Positions 38,254 to 47,913 of a stretch of 64,000 nt of DNA are shown here, piece after piece. The DNA comes from Pseudomonas sp. B21-048. GTDB lineage: Bacteria > Pseudomonadota > Gammaproteobacteria > Pseudomonadales > Pseudomonadaceae. The notes below the pieces were generated by a model. It saw nothing but the letters and a program-made list of their open reading frames with translations, had not been told where the DNA came from and did not search any database. A program made the translations under genes and the position numbers. The DNA lies in the NCBI RefSeq assembly GCF_024748615.1, contig NZ_CP087168.1, positions 1,054,001 through 1,118,000 on the forward strand, in the 5' to 3' direction. Position 1 is the first letter of the stretch, and each line of letters begins with the position of its first letter.

Positions 38254-39255
38254 ATGAATGATTTACAGCTCGACGACTTCAAAACCGACGAAAACGCCGC
38301 GATGGTGTTGTTGGTGGACGATCAGGCGATGATCGGCGAGGCGGTGCGGCGTGGTTTGTCGAACGAAGAAAACATCGACTTCCATTTCTGTGCCGACCCG
38401 CACCAGGCCATCGCCCAGGCGATCCGCATCAAGCCGACGGTAATCCTTCAGGATCTGGTCATGCCCGGCCTCGACGGCCTGAGCCTGGTGCGCGAATACC
38501 GTAACCATCCGGCGACCAAGGACATTCCGATCATTGTCCTGTCGACCAAGGAAGACCCACTGATCAAGAGCGCGGCGTTTGCCGCCGGTGCCAATGATTA
38601 CCTGGTCAAACTGCCGGACAACATCGAACTGGTGGCGCGCATCCGCTATCACTCGCGCTCCTACATGACCCTGCTGCAGCGTGACGCGGCGTACCGCGCG
38701 CTGCGGGTCAGCCAACAGCAGTTGCTCGACACCAACCTGGTGCTGCAACGCTTGATGAACTCCGACGGCCTGACCGGGCTGTCGAACCGCCGGCATTTCG
38801 ACGAATACCTGGAGCTGGAGTGGCGGCGTTCGCTGCGTGACCAGACCCAACTGTCGTTGCTGATGATCGACGTTGACTACTTCAAGTCCTTCAATGACAG
38901 CTTCGGCCACCTTGAAGGCGATGAGGCCCTGCGCAAAGTCGCCACGGCGATTCGCGATGCCAGCGCCAGGCCATCGGACCTGCCGGCCCGTTACGGCGGC
39001 GAAGAGTTCGTTCTGGTCCTGCCCAACACCTCGCCGGGCGGTGCGCGGCTGGTGGCGGAAAAACTCCGCCTGACCGTGGCTGCGCTGAAGATCCCGCACA
39101 TTTTCCCGACTGAAGGTTCGAGCCTGACCATCAGCATCGGCCTGTCGACCTTGATCCCGCAGCCGGGCAGCGATTGCCGTCAATTGATCTCGGCGGCGGA
39201 CAAGGGGCTGTACCTGGCGAAGAACAATGGGCGCAATCAGGTCGGAATCGAATAA
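38254..39255 (+). CDS. wspR: Diguanylate cyclase response regulator WspR
   Basis: The output protein of the pathway, 333 residues: receiver with Asp67 ([11 protein letters not shown]), a helical stalk (about 130-165), and a GGDEF domain with active site GGEEF at 248-252. The product-inhibition site RPSD is at 239-242. Phosphorylation promotes clustering and cyclic-di-GMP synthesis. A 48-nt gap, rather than an overlap, separates it from wspF, and no terminator is seen in the gap. Confidence 0.96.
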   Translation: MNDLQLDDFKTDENAAMVLLVDDQAMIGEAVRRGLSNEENIDFHFCADPHQAIAQAIRIKPTVILQDLVMPGLDGLSLVREYRNHPATKDIPIIVLSTKEDPLIKSAAFAAGANDYLVKLPDNIELVARIRYHSRSYMTLLQRDAAYRALRVSQQQLLDTNLVLQRLMNSDGLTGLSNRRHFDEYLELEWRRSLRDQTQLSLLMIDVDYFKSFNDSFGHLEGDEALRKVATAIRDASARPSDLPARYGGEEFVLVLPNTSPGGARLVAEKLRLTVAALKIPHIFPTEGSSLTISIGLSTLIPQPGSDCRQLISAADKGLYLAKNNGRNQVGIE

Positions 39256-39404
39256 GGCGCTGAAACTGCCCTTCGGAGCGCAACGTCTACATGATGTTCA
39301 GCCAAAAACCATTCGCCGCTAAAGCCGCCAGGCGGGCTGCCTTGACAGCTTGATTACGTTATACTCGCCGGCTTTCAAAAGTTCGCCAACGAGTGCTGCC
39401 CGCC

Positions 39405-40500
39405 ATGGAAATCAACCCGATCCTTAACAGTATCAAGGACCTGTCCGAGCGCTCCGAAACTATTCGGGGGTATCTTTGACTACGATCAAAAGCATGAGCG
39501 TCTGACTGAAGTCAATCGCGAGCTTGAAGATCCGAGTGTCTGGAACAACCCGTCGTACGCTCAGGAGCTGGGCCGCGAGCGGTCGCTGCTGGCTCAGATC
39601 GTCGAAACCCTCGACGAAATGCACAGTGGCCTGGCCGATGCCAAAGACCTGCTGCTGATGTCCGCCGAAGAAGAAGACCAGGCCGCCGTCGATGACGTCG
39701 CCGCCGAAGTCGAGCGCTTGCGCGAGTCCCTGGAAAAACTCGAATTCCGTCGCATGTTCAGCGGTGAGATGGACGCCAACAACGCCTACCTGGACATCCA
39801 GGCCGGCTCCGGCGGTACCGAGGCTCAGGACTGGGCCAACATCCTGCTGCGCATGTATCTGCGTTGGGCTGACAAACGCGGTTTCGACGCGACCATCATG
39901 GAGCTGTCGGCCGGTGAAGTCGCCGGTATCAAAGGCGCTACCGTGCACATCAAGGGCGAATACGCCTTTGGCTGGCTGCGTACCGAAATCGGCGTGCACC
40001 GTCTGGTGCGCAAGAGCCCGTTCGACTCCGGCAACCGTCGTCACACCTCGTTCTCGGCCGTGTTCGTTTCGCCGGAAATCGATGACAACATTGAAATCGA
40101 CATCAACCCGTCGGACCTGCGCATCGACACCTACCGCTCCTCCGGTGCCGGTGGTCAGCACGTTAACACCACCGACTCGGCCGTACGGATTACTCACGTA
40201 CCGACCAACACCGTGGTCAGCTGCCAGAACGAACGTTCCCAGCATGCGAACAAAGACACCGCGATGAAAATGTTGCGGGCGCGTTTGTATGAGCAGGAAG
40301 TGCAGAAGCGCAACGCTGCTTCCCAGGCTCTGGAAGACACCAAGTCGGACATCGGCTGGGGTCATCAGATCCGTTCGTACGTGCTCGATGCCTCGCGGAT
40401 CAAGGATCTGCGGACCAACATCGAACGCAGCGACTGCGACAAGGTGCTCGACGGCGACATCGACGAATACCTGGTGGCCAGCTTGAAACAAGGGCTTTAA
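39405..40500 (+). CDS. prfB: Peptide chain release factor 2 (with programmed +1 frameshift)
   Basis: RF2 ends translation at UGA and UAA. The ATG at 39405 opens 24 codons ending in TGA at 39477. Shifting +1 there continues from GAC at 39478 to TAA at 40500, 364 residues in all. The anticodon-like SPF motif (KSPFDSG) and the catalytic GGQ ([10 protein letters not shown]) are present. The frameshift is autoregulatory: low RF2 favours the shift and more RF2. lysS follows, as in E. coli. Confidence 0.96.
39465..39480 (+). promoter_or_regulatory. prfB: Programmed +1 frameshift site of prfB
   Basis: The sequence GGGGGTATCTTTGAC holds an internal Shine-Dalgarno-like G run, the slippery CTT and the in-frame TGA followed by C, as in the E. 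coli RF2 site. Here the codon before GGG is CGG rather than AGG. Confidence 0.93.
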
Positions 40501-40527
40501 CGCACGCCCTGCGGGGGTCAATACGAC

Positions 40528-40569
40528 CCTGTAGGAGCGAGCGATGCGGCGACCCGACTTGCCCGCGAT
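40528..40569. repeat. Single REP sequence between prfB and lysS
   Basis: Carries the CTGTAGGAGCGAGCGATGCG and CCGACTTGCCCGCGA modules also found in the 20029-20107 and 24574-24667 REPINs, but without the second inverted copy. Confidence 0.85.
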
Positions 40570-40617
40570 CCCCAGCCGAAGGCTGGGGGCAACGAACCTG
40601 ATGGAATATTTAAAGAC

Positions 40618-42120
40618 ATGAGCGACCTACAACTCGACCCGCAAGCCCTGCAACAGGAAGAAAACTCCCTGATCGCCCTGCGCAAGGAAAAGCTTGCTGC
40701 CGAGCGCGCCAAGGGCAATGCCTTCCCCAACGACTTCCGCCGCGACAATTACTGCGAAGACTTGCAGAAACAGTACGCGGACAAGACCAAGGAAGAGCTG
40801 GCAGAGGCTGCAATCCCGGTCAAGGTGGCGGGTCGCATCATGCTCAACCGTGGCTCGTTCATGGTGATCCAGGACATGTCCGGGCGGATTCAGGTTTACG
40901 TCAACCGTAAAACCCTGTCCGAAGACACCCTGGCCGCGGTGAAAACCTGGGACATGGGCGACATCATTGCAGCCGTTGGCACCCTGGCACGTTCCGGCAA
41001 AGGCGACCTGTACGTCGAAATGACCAGCGTGCGTCTGCTGACCAAATCCCTGCGCCCGCTGCCGGACAAGCACCATGGCCTGACCGACACCGAACAGCGC
41101 TACCGTCAGCGTTACGTCGACCTGATCGTCAACGAAGATGTGCGCCAGACCTTCCGCGTTCGCTCGCAAGTGATTGCGCACATCCGCAGCTTCCTGATGA
41201 AGCGCGACTTTCTGGAAGTGGAAACGCCGATGCTGCAAACCATTCCAGGCGGCGCGGCGGCCAAGCCGTTCGAGACTCACCACAACGCGCTGGACATGGA
41301 AATGTTCCTGCGTATCGCGCCTGAGCTTTATCTGAAGCGTCTGGTGGTTGGCGGTTTCGAAAAAGTCTTCGAGATCAACCGCAACTTCCGTAACGAAGGC
41401 GTTTCGACGCGTCACAACCCTGAGTTCACCATGTTGGAGTTCTACCAGGCTTACGCCGACTACGAAGACAACATGGACCTGACCGAAGAGCTGTTCCGCG
41501 AACTGGCTCAGCTGGTTCTGGGCAGCACCGACGTGCCTTACGGCGACAAGGTGTTCCACTTCGGCGAGCCGTTCGTGCGTCTGTCGGTGTTCGACTCGAT
41601 CCTCAAGTACAACCCCGAGCTGACTGCTGACGACCTGACTGACATCGACAAGGCCCGCACCATCGCCAAGAAGGCCGGCGCCAAGGTGCTGGGCTTTGAA
41701 GGTCTGGGCAAACTGCAGGTGATGATTTTCGAAGAGCTGGTCGAGCACAAACTGGAGCAGCCGCACTTCATCACCCAGTACCCATTCGAAGTGTCGCCGC
41801 TGGCCCGTCGTAACGACGAGAACCCGAACGTCACCGACCGTTTCGAGCTGTTCATCGGTGGTCGTGAAATCGCCAACGCCTATTCCGAGTTGAACGACGC
41901 GGAAGACCAGGCTGAGCGTTTCATGGCGCAGGTGGCCGACAAGGACGCCGGCGACGACGAAGCCATGCACTACGATGCCGACTTCGTTCGTGCGCTGGAG
42001 TACGGCATGCCGCCGACCGCCGGTGAAGGGATCGGCATCGATCGTCTGGTGATGTTGCTGACCAACTCTCCGTCGATCCGCGACGTGATCCTGTTCCCGC
42101 ACATGCGGCCACAAGCGTAA
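40618..42120 (+). CDS. lysS: Lysyl-tRNA synthetase (class II)
   Basis: A 500-residue class II synthetase. An N-terminal OB-fold anticodon-binding domain (about 60-165, [12 protein letters not shown]) is followed by the catalytic domain with motif 1 ([10 protein letters not shown]), motif 2 ([20 protein letters not shown] near 260-279) and motif 3 ([13 protein letters not shown] near 467-479). It charges tRNA-Lys. A terminator follows the stop. Confidence 0.97.
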   Translation: MSDLQLDPQALQQEENSLIALRKEKLAAERAKGNAFPNDFRRDNYCEDLQKQYADKTKEELAEAAIPVKVAGRIMLNRGSFMVIQDMSGRIQVYVNRKTLSEDTLAAVKTWDMGDIIAAVGTLARSGKGDLYVEMTSVRLLTKSLRPLPDKHHGLTDTEQRYRQRYVDLIVNEDVRQTFRVRSQVIAHIRSFLMKRDFLEVETPMLQTIPGGAAAKPFETHHNALDMEMFLRIAPELYLKRLVVGGFEKVFEINRNFRNEGVSTRHNPEFTMLEFYQAYADYEDNMDLTEELFRELAQLVLGSTDVPYGDKVFHFGEPFVRLSVFDSILKYNPELTADDLTDIDKARTIAKKAGAKVLGFEGLGKLQVMIFEELVEHKLEQPHFITQYPFEVSPLARRNDENPNVTDRFELFIGGREIANAYSELNDAEDQAERFMAQVADKDAGDDEAMHYDADFVRALEYGMPPTAGEGIGIDRLVMLLTNSPSIRDVILFPHMRPQA

Positions 42121-42131
42121 GTGTTTCAATT

Positions 42132-42160
42132 AAAAAGCCGCCGATAACAGGCGGCTTTTT
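42132..42160. terminator. Intrinsic terminator after lysS
   Basis: AAAAAGCCGCC and GGCGGCTTTTT are perfect complements around GATAACA. Confidence 0.94.
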
Positions 42161-42223
42161 ATTGCCTGTCTGGTACAAACGTATCAATTGGTTACTTTTG
42201 ACGTTTAGAGAGGAATACCTGTC

Positions 42224-42940
42224 GTGAATCGTGCAATGGCTCAAGAAGGTGCAGCGGGTATCGCCACTGCGGTCGCTGAAAGTGTTCAGTACCAGGGTCG
42301 CAAGGCCAGCCGACAGGGCAGCGAACAGCGTCGGCAGGAGATTCTCGACGCGGCGATGCGCATTGTCGTGCGCGATGGCGTGCGGGCTGTGCGACACCGT
42401 GCGGTGGCCGCCGAGGCCTGTGTGCCGCTATCGGCCACCACCTACTATTTCAAGGACATCGATGACCTGCTCACCGATACCTTCGCCCAATACGTGGAGC
42501 GCAGCGCGGCGTTCATGGCCAAGTTGTGGGCCAACAATGAAGGCGTGCTGCGCGAGATGGTCGCTTACGGCGATGGCAGCGCCGAGTCTCGCTCACAACT
42601 GGCGGACGATATTGCGCGGTTGACGGCCGATTACGTACAGCGCCAGCTGCACAACCGTCGTGAGCACTTGATGGCCGAGCAGGCGTTCCGTCAGGAGGCG
42701 CTGTTGAACCCGCGTCTGGCGGAGTTGGTGCGCTCCCATCAGCAAATTCTGCTGCAGGGTACCTGCCATTTTTTCGAGGTATTGGGTTCCCGTGAGCCGC
42801 AACAAGATGCCAAAGTGTTGACGGCGATTATCGGACGGATGGAATATCAGGGCCTGCTCAACGACACCGAGCCTGCGGCCGAAGCCGAAATGCTCGGCAT
42901 CCTCAACCGCTACATGCATTTGGTGTTGGCGTCGGTGTAA
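42224..42940 (+). CDS. TetR family transcriptional regulator
   Basis: A 238-residue regulator. After a 35-residue N-terminal extension, a TetR helix-turn-helix spans about residues 36-82 (RRQEILDAAMRIVVRDG, then HRAVAAEACVPLSATTYYF). The C-terminal ligand domain is all-helical, with no recognisable specificity. It starts at GTG 42224, with an alternative ATG at 42236. No divergent target gene is present: lysS lies upstream on the same strand, and a lipoprotein gene lies downstream past a repeat. Confidence 0.9.
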   Translation: MNRAMAQEGAAGIATAVAESVQYQGRKASRQGSEQRRQEILDAAMRIVVRDGVRAVRHRAVAAEACVPLSATTYYFKDIDDLLTDTFAQYVERSAAFMAKLWANNEGVLREMVAYGDGSAESRSQLADDIARLTADYVQRQLHNRREHLMAEQAFRQEALLNPRLAELVRSHQQILLQGTCHFFEVLGSREPQQDAKVLTAIIGRMEYQGLLNDTEPAAEAEMLGILNRYMHLVLASV

Positions 42941-42951
42941 CCCGGTACTCC

Positions 42952-42982
42952 GACCGTTCCCACGCAGAGCGTGGGAACGATC
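42952..42982. repeat. Short palindromic repeat (GATCGTTCCCACGC class)
   Basis: GACCGTTCCCACGC and GCGTGGGAACGATC pair around AGA with one mismatch, 11 nt after the TetR stop. The same family occurs at 29037, 44893 and 58101. Confidence 0.88.
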
Positions 42983-43014
42983 AAAAGTCATCGTGCATCG
43001 ATAGGGAGTGTTGA

Positions 43015-43569
43015 ATGAAAGCCTGGCGCGTCATGGTGATCGCCTTGTCGATCCTGCTGCTCAGTGGCTGTCTGGTGACCTTCAAGGAGCCGCTGCCCGC
43101 CAGCGAGCCCGCGCCCAAAGGGCTGCTCGGCAAATGGACCAGCACCAATGCCTGGGGCGAGCCGATGAACCTGGAACTGACGCGCATTGGCGACAATCGC
43201 TATCAGGCGGTCAGCTACTTCAAGGCCAAGCCCCATGAGCGTGAGGCCTATCCCTTTACCGTGTCGCGCCACGGCAATCGCTGGTACTTGTCGGCGAAGG
43301 TGCCGGCGCAGTTCGGCGGGAATTTCACTATCACAGGTTTCGAGCTCAACGATAAACACGAACTGGTGGTCTACAACCTCGACCTCGAGCAGATCAAACA
43401 AGCCATGGGCCAAGAAGCCCTCAGTGGCCAAGGCTTCCGGACCGACGACGGCGATGGGGTGTTGATCAACAGCAGCCTGGATCAGGTGTTTGCCTACCTC
43501 GACGACCCGGCCAATTCCGATGTTTTCGTCGAAGCGGTGCGCTACCAGCGCCTGGCCAAAACCAAATAA
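43015..43569 (+). CDS. Hypothetical lipoprotein, 184 aa
   Basis: Signal peptide with a lipobox LLSGC (Cys20), so probably a lipid-anchored envelope protein. The mature part has a GLLGKWTSTNAWGEPMNLELT stretch and strand-rich segments reminiscent of a small beta-barrel, but I cannot name the family. GGGAG lies upstream of the ATG. It precedes the QEGLA-motif gene by 35 nt and may be cotranscribed with it. Confidence 0.75.
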   Translation: MKAWRVMVIALSILLLSGCLVTFKEPLPASEPAPKGLLGKWTSTNAWGEPMNLELTRIGDNRYQAVSYFKAKPHEREAYPFTVSRHGNRWYLSAKVPAQFGGNFTITGFELNDKHELVVYNLDLEQIKQAMGQEALSGQGFRTDDGDGVLINSSLDQVFAYLDDPANSDVFVEAVRYQRLAKTK

Positions 43570-43604
43570 ATCCAGACGTAACGGTTTTACTACAGGAGTT
43601 TCGG

Positions 43605-44882
43605 GTGGACGAATACCAGCAGACGATACGCATTTTGTCCGATCGCATAGTGCTGGCGCAGACGCCGATTCGCGTTCTGGATGCGGTCAAGTGGGATGAC
43701 AGCATTCGCAAGGGGTTCCTCAAAGGCAAGGGCAAGGAAATGCCGGCCGTGGACCGCGACTATTACCTCAATCGACCGCTGGCATTTGATTCCAGCAGAG
43801 TGAAGCTGGAATTCCAGAACATCGAGCGCGACATCACCCGCCAGCTCGGCCAGTTCAACCCGGTCGGCCAGATCATGCGCCGCATGTGCAAGGAATACCG
43901 GATGGTGGTGCGCATGCTCGAAGCGCGCGGCACCGAGGATTTCGGGCTGATTTCCCAGGAATTGTATGGCGCGGCGTCCGATGCGTTTCACGCCGGTGAC
44001 CCGACCCTGGCCGACCTGGGCCTGATGCTCTCCGATTACCTGAACAACATCGATGGCCGTGGCGACCTCAAGGACGAACCGAAACTTCTCACCGCCAAGG
44101 AAGCCGTCGACCTGCTGCAACATCGGTTGAACAAGGTGTTTGGCGAAAACGAGGAAACCATTCGGGTATTCGAATCCGACGGGATCGTCGCCGATGCCGC
44201 AGCCGGCGCCGACTACATCAAGATCCGCGCCGACGCGATGTTCAACGACCGTGATGTGCGTGCGCTGGAAGTCCACGAAGGGCTGGTGCATGTGGGCACC
44301 ACGCTCAACGGCCTGAATCAGCCAATCTGCACCTTCCTGTCCAAAGGCCCGCCGTCGTCCACCGTGACCCAGGAAGGCCTGGCGATCCTGATGGAAATCA
44401 TCACCTTCGCCTCCTACCCGAGCCGCCTGCGCAAACTGACCAACCGCACCCGTGCCATTCATATGGTGGAGGAGGGCGCGGACTTCTTGCAGATCTACGA
44501 TTTCTTCTGTGAGCAAGGTTTCGAAATGGCCGAAAGCTATGGTAATGCCAGTCGGGTTTTCCGCGGCTCGGTACCGACCGGTCTGCCATTCACCAAAGAC
44601 TTGTCCTACCTCAAGGGCTTTATCATGGTTTACAACTACATTCAGTTGGCCGTGCGTAAAGGCAAGCTGGAGCAGATACCGCTATTGTTTTGTGGCAAGA
44701 CCACGCTGGAAGACATGCGGACCTTGCGCCAATTGGTGGACGAAGGCCTGGTGGTGCCGCCCAAGTACCTGCCCGACCAATTCCGTGACATGAACGCGCT
44801 GTCGGCCTGGATGTGCTTCTCCAACTTCCTCAACCACCTGAGCCTGGACCGGATCGAAGCGGATTATTCCAATATCCTGTAA
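43605..44882 (+). CDS. QEGLA-motif (DUF1704) metallopeptidase-like protein
   Basis: A 425-residue protein starting at GTG 43605, with AGGAG 7 nt upstream. It carries a zinc-protease-like HEGLVH (224-229) and the family motif TQEGLA (255-260). The family was annotated as flavohemoglobin expression-modulating, and it is related to the eukaryotic MATCAP tyrosine carboxypeptidases that trim tubulin; both links are recalled. His224, Glu225, His229 and Glu257 are the expected metal and catalytic residues. The bacterial substrate is unknown. No signal peptide is seen, so it is cytosolic. Confidence 0.88.
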   Translation: MDEYQQTIRILSDRIVLAQTPIRVLDAVKWDDSIRKGFLKGKGKEMPAVDRDYYLNRPLAFDSSRVKLEFQNIERDITRQLGQFNPVGQIMRRMCKEYRMVVRMLEARGTEDFGLISQELYGAASDAFHAGDPTLADLGLMLSDYLNNIDGRGDLKDEPKLLTAKEAVDLLQHRLNKVFGENEETIRVFESDGIVADAAAGADYIKIRADAMFNDRDVRALEVHEGLVHVGTTLNGLNQPICTFLSKGPPSSTVTQEGLAILMEIITFASYPSRLRKLTNRTRAIHMVEEGADFLQIYDFFCEQGFEMAESYGNASRVFRGSVPTGLPFTKDLSYLKGFIMVYNYIQLAVRKGKLEQIPLLFCGKTTLEDMRTLRQLVDEGLVVPPKYLPDQFRDMNALSAWMCFSNFLNHLSLDRIEADYSNIL

Positions 44883-44892
44883 ATCACCCACT

Positions 44893-44996
44893 GATCGTTC
44901 CCACGCTCTGCGTGGGAATGCCGCCATGGACGCTCTGCGTCCTCTGTGACGCAGAGCGTCACGGGATGCATTCCCACGCGGAGCATGGGAACGATC
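44893..44996. repeat. Composite palindromic repeat, 104 bp
   Basis: Outer arms GATCGTTCCCACGC at the left and GCATGGGAACGATC at the right enclose a second inverted pair, GACGCTCTGCGTC with GACGCAGAGCGTC. The same nested layout occurs at 58101-58210. Confidence 0.9.
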
Positions 44997-45027
44997 GATT
45001 TCGTACATCACTGCGAGGCTTCACCGG

Positions 45028-45942
45028 ATGAGAATCCTCGGCATCTTTTGCCTGCTCCTGACCCTCGGCGGTTGCGACTCTCTGCTGTTCTACCCCGAGC
45101 CCGGTCAGCCGTTCACCCCGGCAAAAGCCAAACTCGAGTTCCGCGACGTCACCCTGACTACTGCCGATGGCCTCAAGCTGCATGGCTGGTGGCTGCCGGC
45201 GAAAAAAGGTGTCGAGGTCAAAGGCACGGTGCTGCATCTGCACGGCAACGGCGGCAACCTGGCGTGGCATCTGGGTGGGAGCTGGTGGTTGCCGGAGCAG
45301 GGCTATCAAGTGCTGTTGGTGGACTATCGCGGGTACGGTTGGTCCGAAGGTAAAGCCGCGTTGCCGGCGATCTATCAGGACATCGATGCCGCGTTCAAAT
45401 GGCTCGACCAGGCCCCAGAGGTCAAGGGCAAGCCGCTGATCCTTCTCGGTCAGAGCCTTGGCGGTTCGATGGCCGTGCATTTCCTGGCCCAGCATCCCGA
45501 GCGCCAGCGGCAACTCAAGGCGTTTGTGCTCGATGGTGTGCCTGCCAGTTACCGCGATGTCGGGCGTTTTGCCCTGAGCACGTCATGGATGACCTGGCCG
45601 TTTCAGGTGCCGTTGTCCTGGTTGGTCCCGGACGGTGACAGCGCGATCCATTCCATGAAGCAGCTCAACGACGTACCGAAACTGATCTATCACAGTATCG
45701 ATGATCAACTGGTGCCCCTTTCCAATGGCATCCGTCTGTATCAAGCTGCGCCGCCGCCGCGAGTGCTGCAACTGACCCGGGGCGGTCATGTGCAAACCTT
45801 CGCCGACCCGGCCTGGCGAAAGGTCATGCTGCGCTACCTCGAAGACCCGCAGCATTTCGACGGCCTGCGTCGCCTGGGTGAAGTCCCCAATTACCCGGCA
45901 CCCCCGAATTCTGAAGATGAGCCACCAGAGAGTCCGCAATGA
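45028..45942 (+). CDS. Alpha/beta-hydrolase lipoprotein
   Basis: A 304-residue protein with a lipobox LTLGGC (Cys16) followed by a serine-hydrolase fold: oxyanion segment LHLHGNGGN near residues 71-79, nucleophile in GQSLGGS near 147-153, an Asp in SIDDQLVPL, and a His in RGGHVQTF. It resembles the BEM46-like serine hydrolases anchored to membranes. The substrate is unknown. Its end overlaps the next gene by four bases. Confidence 0.87.
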   Translation: MRILGIFCLLLTLGGCDSLLFYPEPGQPFTPAKAKLEFRDVTLTTADGLKLHGWWLPAKKGVEVKGTVLHLHGNGGNLAWHLGGSWWLPEQGYQVLLVDYRGYGWSEGKAALPAIYQDIDAAFKWLDQAPEVKGKPLILLGQSLGGSMAVHFLAQHPERQRQLKAFVLDGVPASYRDVGRFALSTSWMTWPFQVPLSWLVPDGDSAIHSMKQLNDVPKLIYHSIDDQLVPLSNGIRLYQAAPPPRVLQLTRGGHVQTFADPAWRKVMLRYLEDPQHFDGLRRLGEVPNYPAPPNSEDEPPESPQ

Positions 45943-46268
45943 GTGAAGAACGTAACGCTATCCCGCTGATCATCACCGGTATTTGCAGCATCCTCGGCAC
46001 CGTTGGCGCCCTGTGGTGGTACGGCTACCTGCACTTCGCCAAACCCGAAGATGCGCTGCTGCTCAGCGACTTCACCATGCTCAAGACCGTGCCGGGCGAA
46101 GACTATAAAGTCTCCCTGGAACCGGCCCCGCAAGTGGCCCAGTGCATCGATGGCGTGCTGGTGCTGTTCGACACCGACCAGAAAGGCCTGACCGGCGTGC
46201 TGATCAACAGCAAGAAAAAAGCCGTGCGCTGCATGGGTCAGGAAACGCCGCAAAAACTTGAGCAGTAA
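45939..46268 (+). CDS. Small single-pass membrane protein, 109 aa
   Basis: One N-terminal transmembrane segment (IPLIITGICSILGTVGALWW, about residues 8-27) is followed by a soluble domain with two Cys (VAQCIDG and VRCMGQ). The ATG overlaps the hydrolase stop, so it is coupled to that gene and may work with it at the membrane. The family is not recognised. A terminator follows. Confidence 0.75.
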   Translation: MSEERNAIPLIITGICSILGTVGALWWYGYLHFAKPEDALLLSDFTMLKTVPGEDYKVSLEPAPQVAQCIDGVLVLFDTDQKGLTGVLINSKKKAVRCMGQETPQKLEQ

Positions 46269-46330
46269 CCTCCACATCCGTTGGCAACCACAGGGTGTTG
46301 TTTACCCGTAGATTGAGTGTTCAGCCAATT

Positions 46331-46365
46331 AAAAGCCCCGCCTGATCAATTCAGGCGGGGCTTTT
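46331..46365. terminator. Bidirectional terminator
   Basis: AAAAGCCCCGCCTGA and TCAGGCGGGGCTTTT are perfect 15-bp complements around TCAAT. It serves the plus-strand hydrolase operon and the converging minus-strand OmpA-like gene. Confidence 0.94.
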
Positions 46366-46384
46366 AAGTTTCAGCGTGGCCAGC

Positions 46385-47173
46385 TTACTTGGCGCTGATC
46401 GACGAGCGCGGGACAACAGGCTGGTTGTCATTGGAAATCGTCACTTCCACCCGACGGTTCATCGCACGGCCCGAAATGCTGGAGTTCTCCGCAACCGGGT
46501 ATTCCTTGCCATACCCCTGGACCACGATGCGTGCCGGGTCTACCCCCATCTTGACCAGGGCCACTTGCACCGAGGTCGCACGCCGCTCGGACAGCGACTG
46601 GTTATACGACGCCGAACCGGTGCTGTCGGTGTAGCCTTCGACAATCACTTTGCGGTCCGGGTTTTCCTGAAGGAACTGCGCCAGTTTGTTGATATTCACC
46701 AGGCCGTTGGACTTCAGGTCGGCCTTGTCGGTGGCGAACAGCACATCACCAAACGTCACCAGCGTGCCGCGATCGGTCTGTTTGGCATTCAGGCTGTCTT
46801 GCAGTTGTTTGATCTGCTGGTCGCGGGCATCCAGACGAGCCTGGGCCCGTTGTGCCGCGGCATTTTTCAGGTTGTTTTCAGCGGTGCGCAGGGCGATGGT
46901 CTGTTTGGCCACTTCAACACGCTGATTGGTCAGGTAAGCCAGTTGGTCGACCTTGGCCTGGTCTTCCCGGTCCAGGTAAGCCTTGTCGGCCTTGTCCAGG
47001 TATTCGCTGGCATCTTTGGTTTCCAGCGCCGCGACTTTGCTGGCTTGCGGGTTGGCTTGCAGGCCGGCGTAGTTAGTACGGGCTTGCTCCAGATTCGCGT
47101 TGGGCGGTGTGGAGCAGGCAGCCAGTGCAACGCTGACGGCCAGGAGGGCGGGGATTATCAATTGATTGCGCAT
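46385..47173 (-). CDS. OmpA-family lipoprotein with DUF4398-like N-terminal region
   Basis: A 262-residue protein with a lipobox (ALAAC, Cys20), an alpha-helical coiled region (about 30-135, rich in Ala, Gln and Lys) resembling DUF4398, and a C-terminal OmpA peptidoglycan-binding domain (about 138-250, VIVEGYTDSTGSASYNQSLS and then MNRRVEVTI). It should tether the outer membrane to the cell wall. It is second in a two-gene unit behind a smaller DUF4398-like lipoprotein gene. Confidence 0.9.
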   Translation of the reverse strand: MRNQLIIPALLAVSVALAACSTPPNANLEQARTNYAGLQANPQASKVAALETKDASEYLDKADKAYLDREDQAKVDQLAYLTNQRVEVAKQTIALRTAENNLKNAAAQRAQARLDARDQQIKQLQDSLNAKQTDRGTLVTFGDVLFATDKADLKSNGLVNINKLAQFLQENPDRKVIVEGYTDSTGSASYNQSLSERRATSVQVALVKMGVDPARIVVQGYGKEYPVAENSSISGRAMNRRVEVTISNDNQPVVPRSSISAK

Positions 47174-47228
47174 AATGGTTCGTCCTTTCTATCGACAAGC
47201 GTTTCAGGTTCGGAAATCGGATGCGCGC

Positions 47229-47642
47229 TTATTGCACGGTGCGCTGGCTTTCCTGACGCAGTTCCTGAACACCTTTCTGGGCGTCCTTCACAGCCTGTTC
47301 GGCTTTCATCGCCTGGGCCTTGCGCTCGGCGACGCGCGCGTCCCACTCGGCTTGCTCGGCCAGCATTCTGGCTTCGTCATACTGTTTGTCGTGCATGGCG
47401 ATTTCGGCTTGCTTGAGTTTGTCTTGAGCGGCCTTCATTTCTACGGCGGCGAATTCGGTACCACCGGCGCTGACGGCGTTGTTCACGGCAGATTGGGTCA
47501 CCGCATATTGCTCGCTCGGCGGATTGCCGGCGCAACCGGCCAGAACGAAGCTGCTGCCTATGGCCAGGGCGGCCAGTTTGAGACTGCGCAGATGGGTGAA
47601 CGAGGATGGGGCAGTGCTGGTCTTCATGGTCTTCAACTCCAT
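47229..47642 (-). CDS. DUF4398-like lipoprotein, 137 aa
   Basis: Signal peptide with a lipobox FVLAGC, then a helical region made of Ala/Lys/Glu-rich coiled coil (AAQDKLKQAEIAMHDKQYDE, then EAEWDARVAERKAQ-type heptads). ATG 47642 has AGGAG 8 nt upstream; an ATG five codons later (47627) is an alternative with its own GGAG. It lies 55 nt before the OmpA-like gene and shares its coiled region type, suggesting a common envelope assembly. Confidence 0.85.
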   Translation of the reverse strand: MELKTMKTSTAPSSFTHLRSLKLAALAIGSSFVLAGCAGNPPSEQYAVTQSAVNNAVSAGGTEFAAVEMKAAQDKLKQAEIAMHDKQYDEARMLAEQAEWDARVAERKAQAMKAEQAVKDAQKGVQELRQESQRTVQ

Positions 47643-47913
47643 TGGATAACTCCTGAAAAACATCTGAATCCATCCTGGGCAAGGAGCCGCAACCTTCAAT
47701 TTCCAGAGCGTTTTTAAACGGCCGTCCCAGGCGTGGTTATTGGGTTGACCCGAAGTTTTTTTTAAAAGTTCAGATAAGATGGCTTTTCGCCCGAAAAACT
47801 TTGACCGAGCGGACAAGGCTCCAAATCGGGAATTTTAGCGATGCGCAGCGGTATGCCCGAGCATTTCATGGCCCCGGGAACATGCAATTATCGAAGGAAT
47901 ATGCAAGCCAATG

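Noticed and set aside
39342..39365. TTGACA and TATACT before prfB as a sigma-70 promoter
   Set aside because: The two boxes are only 12 nt apart, too close to act as one promoter; either may be used with another partner, but I cannot support a call.
40627..42129. A 500-codon minus-strand frame mirroring lysS
   Set aside because: lysS has clear class II synthetase motifs on the plus strand; the mirror frame is a codon-bias shadow. Similar mirrors over hom (11359-12651) and thrC (12717-13973) were dropped for the same reason.
44893..44996. Possible CRISPR-like array because of repeated short arms
   Set aside because: The repeats are inverted, nested and only two tiers deep, with no direct repeats at regular spacing and no cas genes.
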